A stretch of 64,000 bases of DNA from Ampullaceana balthica. Its lineage: Eukaryota > Mollusca > Gastropoda > Lymnaeidae. The stretch spans positions 1,296,217 through 1,360,216 of the forward strand of contig CALYLW010000135.1 in assembly GCA_944989445.1 (NCBI GenBank). The letters are read 5' to 3'. Of the stretch, positions 25,140 through 37,505 are shown piece after piece. The stretch's first letter is position 1. Every line of letters starts with the position of its first letter. Position numbers and translations under genes: made by a program. The notes under the pieces are model-generated. The model had not been told where the DNA came from and ran no database searches. It worked only from the letters and a program-made list of their open reading frames with translations.

Positions 25140-25163
25140 AAAAGGTTTAACTTTAAACCTTTT
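25140..25163. repeat. Perfect 11-bp hairpin
   Basis: Aaaaggtttaa (25140-25150), a 2-base loop, and its exact complement ttaaacctttt (25153-25163), immediately after the 24-bp array. It is AT-rich and could extrude as a cruciform. Confidence 0.8.
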
Positions 25164-26489
25164 TAAAAATTGTTTAAGCTCAAAATTTTCAAAAGAAATA
25201 ATTCATAATATTTTCATTAATAATCTTCTCATTTATTTGGTTATGAATAGTCCTTTAATAAAATGGGTGGTTCTTTGTAAGGGAAACGGATACTGGGATA
25301 AGCGTAGGGAGCATTCATCATTGTTTAATGGGATATAGATAGGGGAGTGCTCATTGGCGTTCAATGGGTGTAGACAAGGGAGGTTTCATTGTTAAATGGG
25401 ATGAAGGAAGTTAGAAATGGGGGTTTGTTGTTAAATTATTTGTAGGCAAGGTAGTTGTATTTTTATTTAATGGATATAGGAATTGGGTGATAGAATGGTC
25501 CAGCTGTCAGGTGACATGTTAGGGTTAGGGCTAGGTTGACCACACGCAACTCGTTTTTGCCATTAGATAGGGTAGCTGGAGAGGGAGAACTGGCAGGCGA
25601 TAAGGATGAAATGGTCAGGAACATCTCTGACGTTAGAACATTAGAAAGAAAGAAAGTTAAAGACAAGCTAGGACAACTCAAATTATTCTAAGGGGAATTG
25701 TAAGAAAACCTTTATGGACATTAAAGGATTTGTAACTTGTCCGTAGTCATGACGTACTAGTTCAATTAAAGTTGACATAACTCTCTGTTCTAATTAAAAG
25801 CAGGAGCATTTATGTTATAGTTTACGGTAATGTGTTTGTTCTGCTTGGAGCATCGAATATCAAATTTTGTCACCATTTTATCTCTCCACACTGTAAGCCT
25901 GTAACCAGGGGCGTAGCTATTTGTGCCACCAAGAATGATTCCCTAGTTTGCATCTACATTGCACCGACCTTTCTCTTCCCATATTTTTTATACAATTTTT
26001 TAAAGACGATTGTATTACAACCGAACTTAGAATTTCAGCAATATGTTTTTAAGCTTGACGAAGTATCTACTATTGTTTGAATGGGACTGCGCATGACATT
26101 TATAACGGCGGTGTTTCAGCTCGTGCATCAGGCAGATTTCACTGACCCTTGTGTACACATAAGCCCCGCCCAATGACACTCAGATAGCCGTCACGTGATC
26201 TCATTCAGAGACTAGAGACAAAGCTTGATGTTTATACACGCAGGGACCGCGGAATGATGGAACCTTTAGTTTTACGACATTTGTTCAGTCCGTCGTCTGG
26301 TCATAACTGATAGATAGATAATGACGTCACCTGGCAGCCATGTTGGGTATCGCCTGCGTCACAGCGGTTTGGATAGTAAATGTCGTAAAATGCCTTCTAG
26401 CTAGAGATAGGAAACAAGGAGGATTTGTTCAATGCTCCATATCGGCCCCACCCTTTTATTCCGATGTATCTCACAACACCCTTTAGTAA
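25164..26489. other. Mostly unique region
   Basis: 25310-25480 has about three diverged copies of a roughly 55-60 bp repeat (cattgtttaatgggatatag). At about 25905 aaccaggggcgtagcta resembles a motif common at ends of animal DNA transposons, but no partner end was found. The frames at 25463-25681 (-) and 25832-26080 (+) lack domains or support. A tgacgtca octamer lies at 26322. Confidence 0.5.
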
Positions 26490-26575
26490 AAGTAAGCAAA
26501 AACCACCTTGTATTTGTTAGCAAAAACCACCTTGTATTTGTTAGCAAAAACCATCTTGTATTTGTTCATAAAAAT
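26490..26575. repeat. 24-bp direct repeat, three copies
   Basis: Agcaaaaaccaccttgtatt followed by tgtt, repeated three times. Its tgtatttgt resembles the ctatttgtacc of the adjacent array, so it may be a seed or edge form. Confidence 0.85.
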
Positions 26576-26583
26576 AACCCTGC

Positions 26584-28352
26584 ATTTCTCTTTGTACCAA
26601 CCCCCATCCTATTTGTACCAACCCCCTCATTATTTGTACCAACCCCCTCCCCCTCCTATTTGTACCACCCCCTTTTAATTTTTTACCAACCCGCCTCCTA
26701 TTTGTACCAACCCCCTCCTATTTGTACCAACCCCCTGCCCCCCTCCTATTTGTACCAACCCCCCTCCTATTTGTACCAACCCCCCTCCTATTTGTACCAA
26801 CCCCCTCCCCCTCCTATTTGTACCACCCCCTTTTAATTTTTACCAACCCCCCTCCTATTTGTACCAACCCCCTCCTATTTGTACCAACCCCCTCCTATTT
26901 GTACCAACCCCTCCCCCCTCCTATTTGTACCACCCCCTTTTAATTTTTAATAACCCCCTCCTATTTGTACCAACCCCCTCCTATTTGTACCAATCCCCCT
27001 CCTCTTTGTACCAACCCCTCCCCCCTCCTATTTGTACCAACCACCTCCCCCCTCCTATTTGTACCAACCACCTCCCCCCTCCTATTTGTACCAACCCCCT
27101 CCTATTTGTACCAATCCCCCTCCTCTTTGTACCAACCCCTCCCCCCTCCTATTTGTACCAACCACCTCCCCCCTCCTATTAGTACCAACCACCTCCTATT
27201 TGTACCAACCCCTCCCCCCTCCTATTTGTACCAACCTCCTCCTATTTGTACCAATCCCCCTCCTCTTTGTACCAACCCCCTCCCCCCTCCTATTTGTACC
27301 AACCCCCCTCCTATTTGTACCAACCCCCTACCCCCTCCTATTTGTACCAACCCCCCTCCTATTTGTACCAACCCCCTCCCCCCTCCTATTTGTACCAACC
27401 CCCTCCTATTTGTACCACCCCCTCCTATTTGTACCAACCCCCTTCCAATTTGTACCAACCCCCTCCTATTTGTACCAATCCCCCTCCTCTTTGTACCAAC
27501 CCCCTCCCCCTCCTATTTGTACCAACCCCCCTCCTATTTGTACCAACCCCCTCCCCCCTCCTATATGTACCAACCCCCCTCCTATTTGTACCGACCCCCT
27601 CCTATTTGTACCACCCCCTCCTATTTGTACCAACCCCTTCCCCCCTCCTATTTGTACCAACCCCCTCCCCACTCCTATTTGTACCAAACCCCTCCTATTT
27701 GTACCAACCCCCTCCTACTTGTACCAACCCCCTCCTATTTGTACCATCCCCTTCCCCCCTCCTATTTGTACCAACCCCTCCTATTTGTACCAACCATATC
27801 CTATTTGTACCAACCCCCTCCTATTTGTACCAACCCCCTCCTATTTGTACCGACCCCCCCTATTTGTACCAACCCCTCCTATTTGTACCAACCATATCCT
27901 ATTGGTGCCAACCCCATCCTATTTGTACCAACCCCCTCCTACTTGTAACAACCCCCTCCTATTTGTACCAACCCCTTCCCCCCTCCTATTTGTACCAACC
28001 CCTCCTATTTGTACCAACCATATCCTATTTGTACCAACCCCCCTCCTATTTGTACCAACCCCCTCCTATTTGTACCGACCCCCCTACTTGTACCAACCCC
28101 CTCCTATTTGTACAAACCCCTTCCCCCCTCCTATTTGTACCAACCCCTCCTATTTGTACCAACCATATCCTATTTGTACCAATACCCCTCCTATTTGTAC
28201 CAACCCCCCTCCTATTTGTACCAACCCCTCCTATTTGTACCAACCATATCCTATTTGTACCAACCCCCCTCCTATTTGTACCAACCCCCTCCTATTTGTA
28301 CCAACCCCCTCCTATTTGTACCAACCCCCTCCTATTTGTACCAACCCCTCCG
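26584..28352. repeat. 20-bp C-rich minisatellite
   Basis: About 85 copies of ctcctatttgtaccaacccc with variable C runs and an expanded form containing cccctcccccctcc. Variable C-run length shifts the reading phase, producing many overlapping frames up to 455 codons (SYLYQPPPICTNP types). The same peptide text in all phases shows these are not coding. The minus strand is G-rich with repeated GGGG/GGAGGGG runs. Confidence 0.96.
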
Positions 28353-29279
28353 TATTTGTGGACCAAAACACTTTTTTTCTATCAGTTCTGAAATTGTAGT
28401 CTACGATATTGTAATTAGGAGAAAAAAAACAATTTCCCAAATTATAGGCCAACATTTTGTCAATTATGATTCAACAATCTCTAAATTATTACATATTCAT
28501 CTTGTCAATTTATAGACTGTCATCCTGCAACTTTTTGACAACCCCCTTGTCATTTAATTGTCAAAATTCTTGACAATGTTTAAATGTTTACACAGCCACC
28601 ATTTATTCCTCAAACATCTCACTCAAGTTTGGACCCCAGGTCGACAGCAGGACATTATGAGACCCCATGTGGTGTGGCAACTTTTTGTTTAAAAAAAAAC
28701 TTGAGAATCTCCGCATGATTTCCCACTCGAAGTGGGAACACTGATTGAAGCCCTCGTATCTCCCTCGCCTGCGTGCCGCTGGCCACGAGTGGGGTCGTCC
28801 TGTGAACCAGCTCTCAAGTCTCAACCTTGTCTTTAAAACAATAGGGGGTTAGGGGGCGTGGCTCGTATAGAGGGCAACATTTGATTGGTCGAAGGAGGAG
28901 AATGGGGTCTTTCCAAACAAAACAAGTTGAATGGAATCGTAGAGTGAGAGTGACGTATGTACAAAAAAAAATAATTTAAAAAAAAAGGATTTTTATTTTT
29001 ATTTTTTACAAGTCGTAACCTCTGACCTCTGGGAAAGGAATCTTATATAGCCGAATCTATGGCAGTTGGGTTTCAATTGTACAGGGTGTTGTTGTTATAC
29101 TATTCCCGCAGTGTTTTTACCAAATAGACCGGAATTGTGTTCTTGTAATCTATGGTAAGCATTAATTATTGCACAAAGTCACGTGATTATGTGGAGTTAT
29201 TTGTACAGCCGTATTCTGTGTTATTTCATCATCAGCCTTACCGTACATATTTTATTTATTTATATAACTTTTGCTTTCT
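28353..29279. other. Unique spacer
   Basis: A 73-codon minus-strand frame at 28603-28824 has ordinary composition but no recognised domain, so I do not call it a gene. 28970-29010 is A/T-run rich. Confidence 0.5.
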
Positions 29280-29358
29280 CTCTCGTCTCTCTCCCCCCAT
29301 CTCTCTTTGTGTGTGCCTGTCTCTCTCTTCCCCCCCCCCATTCCTCTATGCTAGTGTG

Positions 29359-29422
<64 letters not shown>
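29280..29422. repeat. (CT)n microsatellite
   Basis: Imperfect polypyrimidine tract becoming pure (TC)n from about 29361 to 29421. Confidence 0.95.
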
Positions 29423-29424
<2 letters not shown>

Positions 29425-29565
29425 GTTCTATGTCCCTCTCGTTATTTCATTTTAATTTCGGCATATGAGAAATGATCAACGAGAAGATAAATGAATCAAT
29501 GGCTTCCACTAATTCGGATTATTGTTTATAGCCAATAAAAATGTTGGGATTGATTCACACAACAG

Positions 29566-30270
29566 GGATAGAGGATATAGGATATATGATATAGGATTTA
29601 GGATATAGGATATAGGATATAGGATATAGAATATAGGATGTAGGATATAGTATATAGGATATAGAATGTAGGATATAGGATATAGAATGTAAGATATAAT
29701 ATATATATAATGTAGGATATAGGATATAGAATGTAGGATATAGGATATAGGATATATAATGTAGGATTTAGGATATATGATATAGAATGTAGGATATACG
29801 ATATAGAATGTAAGATATAATATATATAATGTAGGATATAGGATATAGAATGTAGGATATAGGATATAGAATGTAAGATATAATATATATAATGTAGGAT
29901 ATAGGATATAGAATGTAGGATATAGGATATAGAATATAGGATATAGGATATATGATATAGAATGTAGGATATAGGATATAGAATGTAGGATATAGGATAT
30001 AGAATGTAGGATATAGGATATAGAATGTAGGATATAGGATATAGAATGTAGGATATAGGATATATAATGTAGGATATAGGATATAGGATATAGAATGTAG
30101 GATATAGGATATAGGATATAGAATGTAGGATATATGATATAGAATGTAGGATATAGGATATAGAATTTAGTATATAGGATATAGAATGTAGGATATAGGA
30201 TATATAATGTAGTATATAGGATATAGAATGTAGGATGTAGGATATAGGATATAGAATGTAGGATATAGGA
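29566..30270. repeat. 21-bp AT-rich minisatellite
   Basis: About 33 units around gaatgtaggatataggatat, with extra or missing 7-bp ggatata sub-blocks. The 259-codon minus-strand frame (SYILHSISYIL) is an artefact. Confidence 0.93.
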
Positions 30271-30861
30271 GAGGCTGGCCAGGGCCAAGCTCCTATACGG
30301 AATCTTTTCTTTAAGTCATATGCGGTCTAACTAAGCTCGATAACATTAGAACGGGGGGGGGCTTGGTGAGGTGGGTTGGTGAGGTGAGATGTGAGGTGGG
30401 ACGGTGAGACAAGAGTGTAGTGATCAAAGAGTTGTCTACTATTGTTATAAACGACTCTATTAGGCGTAGACAACACCAATATTTGCGCCAGTAACATAGA
30501 CGGTAGATTGAAGCATCAATGACGGTAGAATAGTTGGGTAACAATAAATACTTTAGAGCAGCTGAGGACTATAAGATGTAGTGCGGAGCAACAGAAGTTT
30601 CATGATTTGGCAAAATAGGCGGCTGAGCAGTGGGCCAACTTATATATTATAACTAAATGAAAACAGAGCTGGAAACAGTGAGCAACATCGTTCATACTAT
30701 ACATATATTATATTGAAAATGTATTTTACTTTGGTAGTAATATCAGGAGTATTAGTAAATTTAAAGCTCCGCGAAGATCGACGATAGAGATTGCTCCGCG
30801 AAATTCATTTTCCTGTTTGCGGTGCTGATCCCTAAATCGTAAACCTAATAATAAACAACGC
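30271..30861. other. Unique spacer with a G-rich stretch
   Basis: 30350-30412 is G-rich (ggtgaggtgggttggtgagg). No gene is recognised. Confidence 0.5.
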
Positions 30862-33762
30862 CGTGGCTGGTGTAACCATGTGACTAGTGTAGCCATGTGA
30901 CAGGTGTAGCCATGTGACTAGTGTAGCCATGTGACTAGTGTAGCCATGTGACTAGTTTAGCCATGTGACTGGTGTAGCCATGTGACAAGTGTAGCTATGT
31001 GACTAGTGTAGCCATGTGACTAGTGTAGCCATGTGACTGATGTAGCCATGTGACTAGTGTAGCTATGTGACAGTTGTAGCCATGTGACTAGTGTAGCCAT
31101 GTGAAAAGTGTAGCCATGTGACTAGTGTAGCCATGTGACTAGTGTAGCCATGTGACAAGTGTAGCCATGTGACTAGTGTAGCAATGTGACTAGTGTAGCC
31201 ATGTGACTAGTGTAGCCCTGTGACTAGTGTAGCCATGTGACTAGTGTAGCCCTGTGACTAGTGTAGCCCTGTGACTAGTGTAGCCCTGTGACTAGTGTAG
31301 CCCTGTGACTAGTGTAGCAATGTGACTAGTTAAGCCCTGTGACTGGTGCAGCCCTGTGACTAGGGTAGCCCTGTGACTAGTGTAGCCATGTGACTGGTGT
31401 AGCCAAGTTACTGGTGTAGCCATGTGACCGGTGTAGCCCTGTGACCAGTGTAGCCATGTGACCAGTGTAGCCATGTGACCAGTGTAGCCATGTGACCAGT
31501 GTAGCCATGTGACCAGTGTAGCCATGTGACTAGTGCAGCCATGTGACTAGTGTAGCCATGTGACTAGTGTAGCCCTGTGACTAGTGTAGCCATGTGACTA
31601 GTGTAGCCATGTGACTAGTGTAGCCATGTGACTAGTGTAGCCATGTGACTAGTGTAGCCATGTGACTAATGTAGCCAAGTGTAGCCATGTGACTGGTGTA
31701 ACCATGTGACTAGTGTAGCCATGTAACTAGTGTAGACATGTGACTGGTGTAGCCATGTGTAGCCATGTGACTAGTGTAGCCATGTGACTAGTGTAGCCAT
31801 GTGACTAGTTTAGCCATGTGACTAGTGTAGCCATGTGTAGCCATGTGACTAGTGTAGCCATGTGACTAGTGTAGCCATGTGACTAGTGTAGCCATGTGAC
31901 TAGTGTAGCCATGTGACTGGTGTAGCCATGTGACTGGTGTAGCCCTGTGACTTGTGTAGCCATGTGACTAGTGTAGCCATGTGACTAATGTAGCCATGTG
32001 ACTGGTTTAGCCCTGTGACTAGTGTAGCCATGTGACTAGTGTAGCCATGTGACTAGTGTAGACATGTGACTAGTGTAGCCCTGTGACTAGTGTAGCCATG
32101 TGACCAGTGTAGCCATGTGACCAGTGTAGCGCTGTGACCAGTGTAGCCCTGTGACCAGTGTAGCCCTGTGACCAGTGTAGCCATGTGACCAGTGTAGTCC
32201 TGTGACCAGTGTAGCCATGTGATTAGTGTAGCCATCTGACTAGTGTAGCCATGTGACTAGTGTAGCCATGGGACTGGTGTAGCCAGTGACTGGTGTAGCC
32301 CTGTGACTAGTGTAGCCATGTGACTAGTGTAGCCATGTGACTAGTGTAGCCATGTGACTAATGAAGACATGTGACTGATTTAGCCCTGTGACTAGTGTAG
32401 CCATGTGACTGGTGTAGCCATGTGACTAGTGTAGCCATGTGACTAGTGTAGCCAAGTGTAGCCATGTGACTGGTGTAGCCACGTGACTAGTGTAGCCATG
32501 TGACTAGTGTAGCCATGTGACCAGTGTAGCCCTGTGACCAGTGTAGCCCTGTGACCAGTGTAGCCATGTGATCAGTGTAGCCCTGTGACCAGTGTAGGCA
32601 TGTGACCAGTGTAGCCCTGTGATCAGTGTAGCCATGTGACTAGGTTAGCCATGTGACTAGTGTAGCTATGTGACTAGTGTAGCCATGTGACTAGTGTAGC
32701 CCTGTGACTAGTGTAGCCATGTGACTAGTGTATTCATGTGACTAGTGTAGCCATGTGACTAGTGTAGCCAAGTGTAGCCATGTGACTGGTGTAGCCATGT
32801 GACTAGTGTAGCCATGTGACTAGTGTAGACATGTGACTGGTGTAGCCATGTGTAGCCATGTGACTAGTGTAGCCATGTGACTAGTGTAGCCATGTGACTA
32901 GTGTAGCCATGTGTAGCCATGTGACTAGTGTAGCCATGTGACTAGTGTAGCCATGTGACTAGTGTAGCCATGTGACTAGTGTAGCCATGTAACTGGTGTA
33001 GCCATGTGACTGGTGTAGCCATGTGACTGGTGTAGCCATGTGACTGGTGTAGCCATGTGACTAGTGTAGCCATGTGACTAGTGTAGCCATGTGACTAGTG
33101 TAGCCATGTGACTAATGTAGCCATGTGACTGGTTTAGCCCTGTGACTAGTGTAGCCATGTGACTGGTGTAGCCATGTGACTAGTGTAGCCCTGTGACTAG
33201 TGTAGCCATGTGACCAGTGTAGCCATGTGACCAGTGTAGCCCTGTGACCAGTGTAGCCCTGTGACCAGTGTAGCCCTGTGACCAGTGTAGCCCTGTGACC
33301 AGTGTAGCCATGTGACCAGTGTAGCCCTGTTACCAGTGTAGCCCTGTGACCAGTGTAGCCATGTGACTAGTGTAGCCATGTGACTAGTGTAGCCATGTGA
33401 CTGGCGTAGCCATGTGACTGGTGTAGCCATGTGACTGGTGTAGCCCTTTGACTAGTGTAGCCATGTGACTAGTGTAGCCATGTGACTAATGTAGCCATGT
33501 GACTGGTTTATCCCTGTGACTAGTGTAGCCATGTGACTGGTGTAGCCATGTGACTAGTGTAGCCATGTGACTAGTGTAGCCATGTGACCAGTGTAGCCAT
33601 GTGACCATTGTAGCCATGTGACCAGTGTAGCCCTGTGACCAGTGTAGCCCTGTGACCAGTGTAGCCATGTGACCAGTGTAGCCCTGTGACCAGTGTAGCC
33701 CTGTGACCAGTGTAGCCCTGTGACCAGTGTAGCCATGTGACTAGTGTAGCCATGTGACCAGT
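30862..33762. repeat. 17-bp minisatellite, large
   Basis: About 170 copies of gtgtagccatgtgacta. Variants (ccctgtgac, gaccagt, actggt) occur in recurring blocks. For example ctaatgtagccatgtgactg followed by gtttagccctg appears near 31986, 33113 and 33488, showing block duplication. Most units contain the E-box CATGTG. Minus-strand frames of the ATLVTWLHWSQGYTGH type are artefacts. Confidence 0.96.
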
Positions 33763-33939
33763 TATTCTCAGACACCGAGCCAGTGTTCAACTCGCCAAGA
33801 CTATAAATATTGAAGTGTTGATAACTTTGCACGCTATAACCCACATGTTATCACACAGCGCCAGCTGAACTTCTTCAAATACGTCACGGCCAGAGTTAGT
33901 CGATACCCATGTGGATAAGCGGATAATAACAATTGAGTT
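33763..33939. other. Unique spacer
   Basis: No gene recognised. Confidence 0.5.
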
Positions 33940-34395
33940 TAAAATGTTGGTACTATCATTGTGAGCCTCATATAGGTTTAACTGAGTATTGGTACTATCA
34001 TTTTGAGCCTCATATAGGTTTAACTGAGTATTGGTACTATCATTGTTAGCCTCATATAGGTTTAACCGAGTATTGGTACTATCATTGTGAGCCCTATAGA
34101 GGTTTAACTGAGTATTGGTACTATCATTGTGAGCCCTATAGAGGTTTAACTGAGTATTGGTACTATCATTGTGAGCCCTATAGAGGTTTAACTGAGTATT
34201 GGTACTATCATTGTGAGCCCTACACAGGTTAAACTGAGTATTGGTACTATCATTGTGAGCCTCATATAGGTTTAACTGAGTATTGGTACTATCATTGTTA
34301 GCCTCATATAGGTTTAACCGAGTATTGGTACTATCATTATGAGCTCTACAGAGGTTTAACTGAGCATTGGTACTATCATTGTGAGCCCTATAGAG
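33940..34395. repeat. 42-bp minisatellite
   Basis: About 11 copies of a 42-bp unit including gtttaactgagtattggtac and tatcattgtgagcc; two sub-types (cctcatata and ccctataga) alternate in blocks. Confidence 0.94.
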
Positions 34396-34765
34396 ATTTT
34401 TTATTAACTATTATTAATATAACTAGGGGTTGTAGTGCGCCTAAGGCTCCCACTTTTTTCAAAAGCCCAAGTAACTTATCCTTGTTTGATAAATACGAAA
34501 TATTAAACTTCCTGAAATGTACACAAAGTATTTTATAATTATAAAAATCCTCAAACCCTCTTTATACATCATTCCCTTTTCCAAAATTAAAATATGAGCT
34601 AAAACAATGACGTCATATAATATTTTACGGCGGAAAACCACACCCTCTGTTAATCTCGAAACCAAAATTATACCTTTCTTTTTTTAACTGCTATGGACTG
34701 TTGTACTATGTCCCTCAGCGTTACGGAATGACTTGGGTTTTAAAAAAAATTATATAGTGGTGATA
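34396..34765. other. AT-rich spacer
   Basis: No gene recognised; a 68-codon minus-strand frame at 34459-34665 has no support. Confidence 0.5.
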
Positions 34766-35190
34766 TTAGAAATATGATGACATTAGTAATTTCATGACAT
34801 TAGTAACATCATGACATTAGTAACTTCCCCAAAATGAGTAACTTCCTGGACATGTGAGAAGACCATGAGAAAAAGTTATATTAAATGTCATATTCGAATA
34901 TCATTTGAGATTAATATGTTACATTTTCAACTGAGAATGTCCTGTTAGAATGTCATGTGAGAATGACATTTGAAAATGTTATTTTCAGAATGTCATGTGA
35001 GAATTGACATGCACGAATGCTATGTGCGAATGCTTTGTGTGAATATTATGTACAAATGTTATGTCATAATTTTCTTGTGAAATTGTCATATGACATTGGT
35101 ATGTTAAATTTCACATGAGAATGTCCTTTGAAAATGGTATATACCATCAAAAGAGAATGCTATGTGAGAATGTCACGTGACAAATCTCCA
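34766..35190. repeat. Degenerate about 17-bp repeats
   Basis: Three copies of a 17-bp unit (atgacattagtaacttc type, 34776-34830), followed by heavily diverged gagaatgtcatgtgagaatg motifs to about 35185. Period and content resemble the 17-bp arrays on either side. Confidence 0.65.
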
Positions 35191-35447
35191 GCTAACACTT
35201 GAATCATCTTTTAGAGCACACGTATGTCAGTTTATCCCCCTTTGTTGACAACTCTTCTGGTCACTATCTCCCTTGCATTTCTTGGTTGAATCGTGACAAG
35301 GGGAAAAAAGAGTCGGGGGTGGGTGTTGAACAAGGTGGTTAATCAAAGGGAAATTACTCGTCGTTTGGTAACTCTTGGGTTCAAAAAGTGCACTTTTGTG
35401 CAACCCGGCAACTTATGTGTCGACACGTCATCTTGGAAGCTAAAGTG
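35191..35447. other. Unique spacer
   Basis: No gene recognised. Confidence 0.5.
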
Positions 35448-35652
35448 GTTCTCAGAATAAGGCCAGTGGTGACTTAATGTAGCAGTGGTTCCCATAGTAT
35501 GGCCAATGATGACTTGATGTAGCAGTGGTTCCCATAGTATGGCCAATGATAACTTGATGTAGCAGTGGTTCTCATAGTATGGCCAGTGGGGATTTAATGT
35601 AACAGTGGTTCCCATAGTATGCCCAGTGGTGATTTAGTGTAACAGTGGTTCC
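35448..35652. repeat. 40-bp minisatellite
   Basis: About five copies of a 40-bp unit including agtggttcccatagtatggc; the last copy decays at 35650. Confidence 0.92.
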
Positions 35653-35741
35653 AAAAGTGGTGCAAAAATCTTTTCTTACCGTGTCGCGATAAAAGTTTAT
35701 TCAAATTTCGCACTACTCTTTTTACATTTGAATTGAATATA

Positions 35742-36470
35742 ACAGGAAGGTTAATGTGACAGGGTGGGTAATGTGACTGGATTGGTAATGTGACAGGATG
35801 GGAAATATGACAGGATAGGTAATGTGACAGGATGGGTAATATGACAAGATGGGTAATGTGACAGGGTGGTTAATGAGACAAGATGGGTAATGTGACAGGA
35901 TCGTTAATGAGACAAGATGGGTAATGTGACAGGGTGGTTAATGAGACAAGATGGGTAATGTGACATCATGGGTAATATGACAGGATGGGTAATGTGACAT
36001 TGTGGGTAATATGACAAGATGGTTAATGTGACAAGATGGGTAATGAGACAAGATGGGTAATGTGACAGGATGTGTAATTTGACAATATGGGTAATGTGAC
36101 AGTATGGGTAATGTGACAGGATGGGTAATGTGACAATATGGGTATTGAGACAAGATGGGTAATGTGACAGGATGTGTAATGTGACAGGATGGGTAATGGG
36201 ACAGGATGGGTAATGTGACAGGATGGGTAATGTGACAGGATGGGTAATGTGACAGGATGTGTAATGTGAAAGGATGGGTAATGTGACAGGATGGGTAATG
36301 TGACAATATGTGTAATGAGACACGATGGGTAATGTGACAGGATGGGTAATCTGACAGGGTAGATCATGTGACAGAACTGGTCATGTGACAGGACGAGTAA
36401 TGTAATAGAATGGGTAATGTGACTGGATTGGTAATGTGACAGCACAGATCATGTGACAGGATAGGTATTG
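35742..36470. repeat. 17-bp minisatellite, second family
   Basis: About 42 copies of aatgtgacaggatgggt. Shares period and the core atgtgac with the array at 30862-33762. The overlapping minus-strand frames (LPILSHYPSCHITHPV) are artefacts of a 17-bp period read over 51 bp. Confidence 0.94.
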
Positions 36471-37505
36471 TGGTGGGGTTGTTGACACGACAAGTCATTT
36501 GCACGTCTCAGTCATGGTACACGACAATGTGACAATGTGACAACTGTTTTCAGAAGCTTTGTGCGATATGTAGCGCTCTGAAGTGAACCAATAATTTAAA
36601 TGCTAGCGACTTTCTGTTCAAATTTAGACATTCAGTTTATGGTTTCATAGCAAGGTCCCATCTCCCGAAAAACATTGCACTTTGTCGACTAAATGAACAA
36701 TGTATTGATTCAGTAATCTATTGATGAGATCACATAGAATTTTTTTTTAATTGAGTAAAAAACATGAGGTTCCTTCAGTGTTCTTTGTCACTGCATGCAG
36801 GTTGTTCCACTTTCAGATCATATAAAGCGTTCCTTTGTTAAAGTACGATGCAATGACTCAAAGAGGGGAAGCTATTCACAAAAAGCCACCTCACTCAGTT
36901 TACTGGACTTATAAATATAAACATGATTTAAGAACTCCTGGGAAAAGGAAACAATGTCCGTGATCCAAGAGCAAGCCACTCTGCATTTTTTAAATAATTT
37001 TTTTTTAATGAACACCCTCAATCCCAGATACAAAGAAATGAAATTTATAGCCGGCCCATGTCTTCTATAAATAGCGCATCCTTGACTGCTTTGAGGTGAC
37101 ACCAACATGGAAGCCAAGATCACTCGTGACGTCAAGCTCACAAAGTGAAAGCCCTTAACTTCCGGGAGTAAATCACGATGGCGAGAATTGACGAGATTAT
37201 GAATTATAGAATCACGAACCAGCTTCGAGAGGACAGATGCATAGGCGGGGATACATTGATCCTTGTATCTGGGGGGTAATTTTCAATATTGTCATAAAGT
37301 TGCTGCCCGCGGGGTAAGGTTTATGTTGACGCTAAAAATAAAGAGATAGAATTCTCTGTTCGAGGAGACATTAATTTGATAAATGAAAAATTGAAAGCTA
37401 ATTTTTCTAATGGATTCTTGAGGATGCCACAAAAAAAAATTAAGTTTTTCTCACAGGGATGGCATTTTGTGTCTTGTGATATATGTCTTGAAAGTTGTAT
37501 CAGTA
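36471..37505. other. Unique region
   Basis: The 89-codon (36872-37141) and 69-codon (37321-37530) minus-strand frames have no recognisable domains. A tgacgtca octamer lies at 37127. I see no RNA gene. Confidence 0.5.

Noticed and set aside
27032..28399. 455-codon and overlapping open frames (YLYQPPPICTNP repeats)
   Set aside because: The same peptide text appears in every phase of a 20-bp repeat with variable C runs; no start context, domain or stable frame.
28603..28824. 73-codon minus-strand frame in unique sequence
   Set aside because: Ordinary composition but no recognisable domain, splice context or homology I can name.
29509..30288. 259-codon minus-strand frame rich in Tyr, Ile and Leu
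   Set aside because: Phase of the 21-bp AT-rich array.
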